Shown here: piece by piece, positions 6,548 through 10,777 of the stretch
How the letters are laid out: the number at the start of each line of letters is the position of its first letter
Numbering within the stretch: the stretch's first letter is position 1
From: JAHEEL01 sp034660035
GTDB taxonomy: Bacteria > Actinomycetota > Acidimicrobiia > Spongiisociales > UBA5794
Direction: 5' to 3'
Length of the DNA: 10,777 nt
Assembly (NCBI GenBank): GCA_034660035.1
Contig: JAYEIJ010000113.1
Span: forward strand, 1 to 10,777
Translations under genes and position numbers: made by a program
The notes under the pieces: generated by a model
Databases searched by the model: none
What the model saw: only the letters and a program-made list of their open reading frames with translations
What the model was told of the DNA's origin: nothing

Positions 6548-7225
6548 CTATTCAGGCTCCAATTGGGCCGTTTCGAGACCGTCGAGGACCAGGTCGAGTC
6601 CGAACTCGAACTCATCGCCGTAGTCGTAGCCGGGTTTCATGATGTGTTCGACGCTCAACTCCGCGAGGTAGGGATACTCGTCGACGGGGAAGTGCTCGAG
6701 GAACGCCTCCGCTATCGCTGCCACCTCTTCCGGGTTGTCGAACGGCAGCGTCTCCTCCTGTAGGGAGAATCCATAGACGTAGGCGTCCATGGCGGAGAAC
6801 GCGTGAGCAGTCAACTCGATCGAGAAACCCGATTCCCTCAGTGTCCCGATCACCCAGTTGTGGTGACGCAACAACGCCGGGCCCGGATTGGGTCGCGACT
6901 GCATCATGCTGGTCGCCCAGGGATGGAGTGAGAGAGCCTTCCGGGTGGAGATCGCCCGCTTGCGCATCGCCGTCTTCCAGCCGATCTCGTCGGACGGCAG
7001 ATCGATCTCGCTGAACACGACGTCGACCATGCCATCGAGGATGTCGTCCTTGTTGGCTACGTGGTAGTAGAGCGACATCGCCTCGACGCCGAGTTCGCGT
7101 GCCAGTTTGCGCATGGTCAGGGAATCGATCCCGCCTTCGTCCGCAAGGGCGACGGCGGCTCTCAGCACCCGCTCCCTGCTGAGGGGGACTCGCGGCTCAG
7201 GGTTCGGTTCGGTCGGCGTCGGCAT
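6548..7225 (-). CDS. TetR-family transcriptional repressor (TetR_C class)
   Basis: A 225-residue one-component regulator, close to the usual length. A polar 14-residue lead is followed by the N-terminal DNA-binding domain (about 15-62), with the helix-turn-helix at 35-58: LTMRKLARELGVEAMSLYYH, ending in the typical HVANKDDIL. The rest (about 75-225) is helical ligand-binding domain of the TetR_C type, judged from the DGMVDVVFSEI junction after the HTH. The ATG at 7225-7223 has GAGAGG five bases upstream. It is divergent from the MDR oxidoreductase gene, the standard layout for a repressor that controls itself and its neighbour. The interval between them carries three copies of a 16-bp element at both promoters, the likely operators. 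The inducer is unknown; the neighbour suggests a reactive carbonyl, quinone or other hydrophobic small molecule. Confidence 0.95.
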   Translation of the reverse strand: MPTPTEPNPEPRVPLSRERVLRAAVALADEGGIDSLTMRKLARELGVEAMSLYYHVANKDDILDGMVDVVFSEIDLPSDEIGWKTAMRKRAISTRKALSLHPWATSMMQSRPNPGPALLRHHNWVIGTLRESGFSIELTAHAFSAMDAYVYGFSLQEETLPFDNPEEVAAIAEAFLEHFPVDEYPYLAELSVEHIMKPGYDYGDEFEFGLDLVLDGLETAQLEPE

Positions 7226-7245
7226 TGGTACCTCTCGTTCTACAC

Positions 7246-7251
7246 ATTCTA
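7246..7251 (-). promoter_or_regulatory. Predicted tetR -10 element
   Basis: On the minus strand, TAGAAT at 7251-7246 matches five of six -10 positions, 20 bases before the tetR ATG. That leaves a short leader holding the GAGAGG ribosome binding site. The -35 is weak. Operator copy 1 begins at its upstream edge, so a bound repressor would occlude it. Confidence 0.4.
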
Positions 7252-7266
7252 CTCGTACAAAGTAAG
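7251..7266 (-). promoter_or_regulatory. Operator copy 1 (probable TetR site at the tetR promoter)
   Basis: Read on the minus strand this is CTTACTTTGTACGAGT. It matches the other two copies at 13 of 16 positions, differing at the two variable central bases and one A/G near the end. The core CTTACNNTGTACG is an imperfect palindrome (CTTAC against GTACG, one mismatch), as expected for a TetR dimer. It overlaps the region just upstream of the tetR -10. Confidence 0.6.
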
Positions 7267-7279
7267 TCGAAGATTCTCC

Positions 7280-7308
7280 TTGACAACCTTACGATGTACG
7301 AATAGGTT
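7280..7308 (+). promoter_or_regulatory. Predicted promoter of the MDR oxidoreductase gene
   Basis: A perfect -35 hexamer TTGACA (7280-7285) is followed after 17 bases by TAGGTT (7303-7308), a three-of-six -10. The predicted start of transcription is near 7315, giving a leader of about 84 bases. Operator copy 2 occupies the spacer and copy 3 lies just downstream of the predicted start. Confidence 0.5.
7288..7303 (+). promoter_or_regulatory. Operator copy 2, within the promoter spacer
   Basis: CTTACGATGTACGAAT fills most of the space between the -35 and -10 of the oxidoreductase promoter, so a bound repressor would exclude RNA polymerase. It is 31 bp, about three helical turns, from copy 3, putting the two on the same face of the DNA. 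Confidence 0.65.
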
Positions 7309-7318
7309 ACACGACACA

Positions 7319-7334
7319 CTTACAGTGTACGAAT
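7319..7334 (+). promoter_or_regulatory. Operator copy 3, just downstream of the predicted start
   Basis: CTTACAGTGTACGAAT differs from copy 2 only at the two central bases. Its centre CTTACAGTGTACG is the most symmetrical of the three copies, with only one mismatch between the arms CTTACA and TGTACG, so it may be the best binding site. Confidence 0.65.
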
Positions 7335-7351
7335 CGAACAGGCGAGGATCG

Positions 7352-7375
7352 GACCGACCCGCCCACGGGTCGGTC
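7352..7375 (+). repeat. Perfect 10-bp-stem hairpin in the oxidoreductase leader
   Basis: GACCGACCCG (7352-7361) and CGGGTCGGTC (7366-7375) are exact complements around a CCCA loop. The hairpin lies between the predicted transcription start and the ribosome binding site GAGGGAG (7386-7392). It has no following T-run, and it differs in sequence from the TGTACGA operators. It may stabilise the mRNA, act as a leader control element, or bind another regulator. Confidence 0.6.
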
Positions 7376-7398
7376 TCACTACGGCGAGGGAGAACACA

Positions 7399-8370
7399 AT
7401 GAAGGCAATCACACAAGAGGAGTACGGGACCCCCGGGGACGTGCTGCGACTCCAGGAGATCGAGAAGCCGACGATCGGGGATGACGACGTACTGGTGAGG
7501 GTCCGGGCCACCGGTATTCACATCGGTGACTGGCTCATGATGAACGGCGTGCCGTACCTGATACGTCTCATGGGGTACGGACTACGCAAGCCGAAGGCCA
7601 CCGTGCCGGGAACGGAGCTCGCAGGATCCGTCGAGGCAATAGGCAAGAACGTCAAGCAGTTCCAACCGGGTGATGAGGTGTTCGGCTTCGGTACCGGCGG
7701 TTTCGCCGAGTACGCCGCCGTCTCTCAGGACGCACTTGTGCTGAAGCCGGCCAACGCTACGTTCGAACAAGCCGCCGTCGTGCCCGTTTCAGGGTTCACG
7801 GCGCTCCAGGCTGTTCGCGACCAGGCGAAAGTACAGCCCGGGCAGAACGTCCTGATCATCGGTGCTTCGGGAGGCGTGGGAACGTACGCCGTGCAGATCG
7901 CCAAGGCTTTCGGTGCCGAAGTGACCGGGGTGTGCAGTACAAGGAACGTCGAGATGGTTCGATCGATCGGTGCCGACCATGTCATCGACTACACGAAAGA
8001 GAACATCGCCGAGAGTGGGCAGCGCTACGACGTGATCCTCGACATGGCGGGGAACCGATCAATCTCAGAGCTGCGGAGTGCGCTCACGCCCGAAGGGACA
8101 CTGGTGATCGTTGGGGGAACGGGCGGTCACATTCTCATGGGATTCGGCCGCACGCTCAGAGGGGTGGCGTTGTCACCGTTCGTGAGCCAGGACCTGCGTT
8201 CGTTCATCTCATCGACGAACAAGGACGATCTGGTTGTCCTCAAAGAACTCATCGAAGACGGGAAGATCACACCCGTGGTTGATAGGGCGTTCCCGTTGAC
8301 AGAGACCGCCGACGCTCTCAACCATGTCGGAGAGAGGCACACCAGAGGGAAGACCGTCGTCACCGTCTGA
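7399..8370 (+). CDS. Zinc-independent MDR oxidoreductase (quinone oxidoreductase-like, NAD(P)-dependent)
   Basis: The 323-residue protein is a medium-chain dehydrogenase/reductase. The GroES-like N-terminal domain (about 1-125) includes PGTELAGSVEAIGKNVKQF (70-88) and GDEVFGFGTGGFAEYAAV (91-108). The Rossmann domain has the nucleotide motif GASGGVGTYAVQIAKAFGAE (155-174). The cysteine cluster for structural zinc and the catalytic Cys-His zinc ligands are absent; there is only one cysteine (C179). This places it with zinc-free zeta-crystallin/QOR-like reductases that use NAD(P)H on quinones, enones or other electrophiles. GAGGGAG at 7386-7392 supports the ATG at 7399. It is divergent from tetR and very likely repressed by it through operator copies 2 and 3. 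The gene downstream, 111 bp away, is a DUF4386 membrane protein. The exact substrate is not readable from sequence. Confidence 0.94.
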   Translation: MKAITQEEYGTPGDVLRLQEIEKPTIGDDDVLVRVRATGIHIGDWLMMNGVPYLIRLMGYGLRKPKATVPGTELAGSVEAIGKNVKQFQPGDEVFGFGTGGFAEYAAVSQDALVLKPANATFEQAAVVPVSGFTALQAVRDQAKVQPGQNVLIIGASGGVGTYAVQIAKAFGAEVTGVCSTRNVEMVRSIGADHVIDYTKENIAESGQRYDVILDMAGNRSISELRSALTPEGTLVIVGGTGGHILMGFGRTLRGVALSPFVSQDLRSFISSTNKDDLVVLKELIEDGKITPVVDRAFPLTETADALNHVGERHTRGKTVVTV

Positions 8371-8411
8371 GGGCAAACGTCCTCCGGGAATTCATCCACA
8401 CCAACGATCGC

Positions 8412-8441
8412 GGTGATTGCGCGGCCTGTGCCGCCGTCACC
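8412..8441 (+). terminator. Hairpin between the oxidoreductase and DUF4386 genes (candidate terminator)
   Basis: GGTGA (8412-8416) pairs with TCACC (8437-8441), and an inner GCGGC (8421-8425) pairs with GCCGC (8430-8434) around a CTGT loop. It lies 42 bases after the oxidoreductase stop. No T-run follows, so it could reduce rather than end read-through into the DUF4386 gene. It bears on whether the downstream genes share the TetR-controlled promoter. Confidence 0.35.
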
Positions 8442-8481
8442 CATCCGAAGAACGAGTTGAACTACGAGAAAGGACTCGCAC

Positions 8482-9219
8482 ATGACGAGCCAGACCATCA
8501 ACACCACAGCACTCACCGAAACGTCACCACGCACAGCCGCACGTATCGCAGGCATCGGCTACTTGATTGTCTTCGTACTGGGGGTCTTCGCCAACTTCGT
8601 TGTGCGCGAGGGACTCATCGACGCGGACAACGCGGCATCCACATTCACGAACATCGCCGACTCCGAGCTTCTGTTCAGAGCGGGGATCGTCGCCTTCCTC
8701 GCTGTGTTCATCGTCGACGTCGTGATCGCATGGGCGCTTTATGTTCTCTTCAAGAACGTGAGCAAGGAACTGTCACTGCTCACCGGGTGGTTCCGGCTGG
8801 TGTACACCGTCTTCCTGGGCGTGGCTTTGATCTTCTTCCTCGTGGTCCTCGATCTCGTGAGCGGTGCTGGCTACCTGACGGCGTTCGAGCCAGGACAGGT
8901 GAATGCCCATGTGATGCTGATGCTCAATGCGTTCAACTACGCCTGGCTCATCGGCTTGGCCGGCTTCGGTATCCACTTGATGCTGCTCGGCTATCTGATG
9001 CTGGCGTCGGGCTCCGCTCCGAGAGTTCTCGGCATCCTGCTGGCCGTCGCAGGTGCCGCATATGTGTTCGACACCGTTGCGAATGCCCTGCTGTCCAACT
9101 ACTCGGACTACGAGACAGTGTTCCTGCTGATCGTCGCCGTGCCTTCCGTAGTCGCAGAGCTGTGGTTCGCCGTATGGCTACTGACGAGAGGGGGAGCAGA
9201 GCACGAGGCGCTCACATAG
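8482..9219 (+). CDS. DUF4386 six-helix membrane protein
   Basis: The 245-residue integral membrane protein matches the DUF4386 pattern: a polar start followed by RTAARIAGIGYLIVFVLGVFA (17-37), a short loop with FVVREGLIDADNAASTFTNI, and then helices at about 64-90, 104-125, 146-174, 181-203 and 211-235, giving six in all. The family has no established biochemical role. Conserved features visible here include the RIAGIGYL helix, the FKNVSKELSLLTGWFRL loop after helix 2 (90-106), and the C-terminal AELWFAVWLL helix. AAAGGA at 8469-8474 lies seven bases before the ATG. The gene follows the TetR-linked oxidoreductase by 111 bp and precedes the acyltransferase by 31 bp, so co-transcription with the latter is likely. 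Placement beside a TetR/MDR pair suggests a membrane part in the same stress response, but this is inference from context only. Confidence 0.88.
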   Translation: MTSQTINTTALTETSPRTAARIAGIGYLIVFVLGVFANFVVREGLIDADNAASTFTNIADSELLFRAGIVAFLAVFIVDVVIAWALYVLFKNVSKELSLLTGWFRLVYTVFLGVALIFFLVVLDLVSGAGYLTAFEPGQVNAHVMLMLNAFNYAWLIGLAGFGIHLMLLGYLMLASGSAPRVLGILLAVAGAAYVFDTVANALLSNYSDYETVFLLIVAVPSVVAELWFAVWLLTRGGAEHEALT

Positions 9220-9250
9220 GTATCATCGCTCTCCCCTTCCCGGAGCAGCT

Positions 9251-10270
9251 ATGTGGATGCCGCCGATCGTGCTTCGTCGAGTGTTCCTCGACCCGCTCGT
9301 CTTCATCATCGCCCTCGTCGGTTTGGTTCTCAGTCCGATCTTCTTTGCCGGGGCCTTCGTGGCGGACCTGTTCGTCCCCGGGCGCTGGAAGGTGCTGCGG
9401 ATCGTCAAACTGGTTGTCACCTTCATGTTCTATGAAGTGCTCGGTCTCATCACCGCCTTCAACCTGTGGCTCATCGCTGGGTTCGGTAGGAACATCCGCA
9501 CCCCGAGGTTCCGCGAGTCCCACTATGCCGTGCTCGGTTGGTGGATTGCTGCCATATCGCGGGGAGTTCAGTCAGCACTGGGTCTCACAATCGAGTTCCC
9601 GAAGATGCCGCCGATCGAGGGCCCTGTCATCGTCTTCAGCCGTCACGCTGGACCTGGCGATTCGATCTTCCTCGCCGGGACGCTCCTGCGAGAGTTCGAC
9701 CGGCATCCACGGATCGTCGGGAAGAAGGAACTCGAGTTCGCACCGTTCTTCGACGTCATGGGACACCGGCTACCGATGCGGTTCATTCGCCCCCATCCAA
9801 GGCAACGCGAACTCGCTCTCGAGGCCGTTCGCGACGCCGCTTCAGGCCTGGGGCCGACCGATGCGTTCGTGTTGTTCCCCGAGGGCGGGAACTACACACC
9901 GAAGCGACAGAAGAGCGCCATCGAGAGTCTGGACCGACATGGTATGACGGATCAAGCCGAGGCAGCGCGAGCGTTGAACAATCTCCTTCCTCCTCATCCG
10001 TCGGGAGCGCTGGCCGCGATCGAGGAAGCGCCCGATGCCGACGTTGTCTTCGTTGCCCACACGGGAACCGAGGACCTTACGTCGTTGGATGTCATCTGGG
10101 CTGGGATTCCGTTCGATCGAACGATCAAGGCGAACTACTGGCATGTCGAACCGGACGACATCCCTGCTGGAGTTGAGGCGCAGACCGCCTGGCTCTACGA
10201 GCAGTGGGAGTTGATCGACACGTGGATCGACGAGAATCGCGACCCGGTAACTCGGGAAGGGGCGCCATGA
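9251..10270 (+). CDS. Membrane-anchored PlsC-like acyltransferase
   Basis: The 339-residue protein belongs to the PlsC/AGPAT superfamily, which moves acyl groups onto lysophospholipids or glycerol-phosphate acceptors. Two hydrophobic segments (about 14-40 and 52-78) anchor it. The catalytic HX4D is H132-A-G-P-G-D137 in FSRHAGPGDS; a block II-like RFIRPHPR follows at 177-184, and block III is FPEGGNYTPKRQ (209-220). Here the usual EGTR reads EGGN, losing the Thr-Arg that often holds the acceptor phosphate. After block III, a polar helical stretch leads to NNLLPPHPSGALAAIEE (243-259), an order reminiscent of the AGPAT3-5 type rather than short bacterial PlsC. GGAG at 9242-9245 supports ATG 9251. 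The stop overlaps the start of the patatin gene (ATGA), so translation is coupled. It probably remodels membrane lipids; the acceptor is unknown and may not be a phosphate-bearing one. Confidence 0.9.
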   Translation: MWMPPIVLRRVFLDPLVFIIALVGLVLSPIFFAGAFVADLFVPGRWKVLRIVKLVVTFMFYEVLGLITAFNLWLIAGFGRNIRTPRFRESHYAVLGWWIAAISRGVQSALGLTIEFPKMPPIEGPVIVFSRHAGPGDSIFLAGTLLREFDRHPRIVGKKELEFAPFFDVMGHRLPMRFIRPHPRQRELALEAVRDAASGLGPTDAFVLFPEGGNYTPKRQKSAIESLDRHGMTDQAEAARALNNLLPPHPSGALAAIEEAPDADVVFVAHTGTEDLTSLDVIWAGIPFDRTIKANYWHVEPDDIPAGVEAQTAWLYEQWELIDTWIDENRDPVTREGAP

Positions 10271-10777
10271 CACACCCAGACGTCGCCTTCGTTCTGGGCG
10301 GTGGCGGTCACAGAGGTGCGTACGAGGTCGGGATGCTGAAGGCACTCACCGAGCAGGGCATCCGTCCGGACGTCGTCCTCGGGACTTCGATTGGAGCGGT
10401 CAACGGTGCGTTGATCGCCCGAGACCCCGGCATCGACGGTGCGGCACTGCTCGAGCAGACCTGGATCGATCTGAACTTCGGTGATGTGTTCCCCGGGAGT
10501 CTGTGGAGCAAGGCACGATCTGCTCTGCGGCAGCGCACCTATCTCCACGGCAACGACCAACTGCGTGAGTGGTTGGAGAGCCTGCTCGCCGACGACGCGT
10601 TCGGCGACCTCGCCGTGCCGTTTCAATGTGTGGCGGCCTGCATCGAAGAAGCCGCCGAGCAGTGGTTCACGTCCGGCTCGCTGATCGACGCCATCCTTGC
10701 CTCGTCCGCCGTTCCGGGCCTTCTCCCCCCGGTCGAGATCGCCGGGAAGCACTTCGTTGATGGAGGCGTCGTTAACT
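10267..10777 (+). CDS. Patatin-like phospholipase, N-terminal part (3' truncated)
   Basis: The ATG at 10267 overlaps the acyltransferase stop as ATGA, and AAGG at 10257-10260 serves as its ribosome binding site. The frame stays open to the window edge, giving 170 residues. Patatin hallmarks are complete within them: the glycine-rich oxyanion loop VLGGGGHRGAYEVG (9-22), the nucleophile elbow G39-T-S41-I-G43, and the catalytic-dyad Asp in D165-G-G167. Patatins are serine acyl hydrolases that use a Ser-Asp dyad to cleave acyl chains from phospholipids or other lipids. There is no signal peptide, so the enzyme should act from the cytosol on the inner membrane face. Direct coupling to an acyltransferase suggests paired deacylation and reacylation of the same lipid pool. 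About the last third of a typical bacterial patatin lies beyond the window, and further genes of the operon may follow. Confidence 0.94.
   Translation, partial: MTHPDVAFVLGGGGHRGAYEVGMLKALTEQGIRPDVVLGTSIGAVNGALIARDPGIDGAALLEQTWIDLNFGDVFPGSLWSKARSALRQRTYLHGNDQLREWLESLLADDAFGDLAVPFQCVAACIEEAAEQWFTSGSLIDAILASSAVPGLLPPVEIAGKHFVDGGVVN

Noticed and set aside
8371..8481. Possible extra TetR operator before the DUF4386 gene
   Set aside because: No TGTACGA core is present in this interval; the nearest similar string (CTACGAG) lacks the rest of the element.
8457..9947. Long + strand open frame of 496 codons across the DUF4386 and acyltransferase genes
   Set aside because: It is very rich in Arg, Ser and Cys, has no domain, and is offset from two genes with clear families and ribosome binding sites; it is a frame shadow.

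Overview
The DNA is GC-rich (roughly 60%) and densely coded, with short intergenic gaps and GC-biased third codon positions. Together with the protein types (an actinobacterial-style DAGK/YegS kinase beside a PAP2 phosphatase, DUF4386, an ABC1/UbiB protein with a hydrophobic tail, a TetR_C-type repressor), this suggests a chromosomal segment of an actinomycetote. No rRNA, tRNA or species marker is present, so the assignment is an inference. I see no transposase, phage gene, CRISPR array, tRNA or rRNA.

Layout. Bases 1-158 hold the 3' end of an unidentified + strand gene. Next are a minimal two-helix potassium channel (246-626) and an ABC1/UbiB-family kinase-like protein (692-2356), both +. The gap 2357-2760 is not empty. 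It carries what looks like the decayed N-terminus of an Abhydrolase_9-type membrane protein (2441-about 2670, internal amber codon at 2588), directly behind a hairpin that would mask its ribosome binding site. A class II Fic AMP-transferase (2761-3891, +) follows. Converging on it is a translationally coupled minus-strand pair: a diacylglycerol/lipid kinase (5741-4608) and then a PAP2 phosphatase (4611-4000). A + strand lipoprotein (5884-6456) is divergent from the kinase gene.

The right-hand third is a regulated locus. A minus-strand TetR repressor (7225-6548) is divergent from a zinc-independent MDR oxidoreductase (7399-8370), a six-helix DUF4386 protein (8482-9219), a membrane-anchored PlsC-like acyltransferase (9251-10270) and a patatin-like lipase (10267 to the window end, incomplete). 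The 173-bp tetR/oxidoreductase interval holds three copies of a 16-bp element, CTTACNNTGTACGA(A/G)T, placed over the two predicted promoters, plus a perfect 10-bp-stem hairpin in the oxidoreductase leader.

How they fit together. Four genes point to glycerolipid turnover: lipid kinase, phosphatidate-type phosphatase, lysophospholipid-type acyltransferase and patatin lipase. The last two overlap by ATGA, pairing an acyl-adding with an acyl-removing enzyme. The TetR/MDR pair looks like a small-molecule-responsive detoxification or redox switch; whether the downstream lipid genes share that control is open. I found no clearly new multi-gene defence or mobile system. The most informative unexplained signals are the operator triplet with its leader hairpin, the coupled acyltransferase-patatin pair, and the decayed gene in front of fic.
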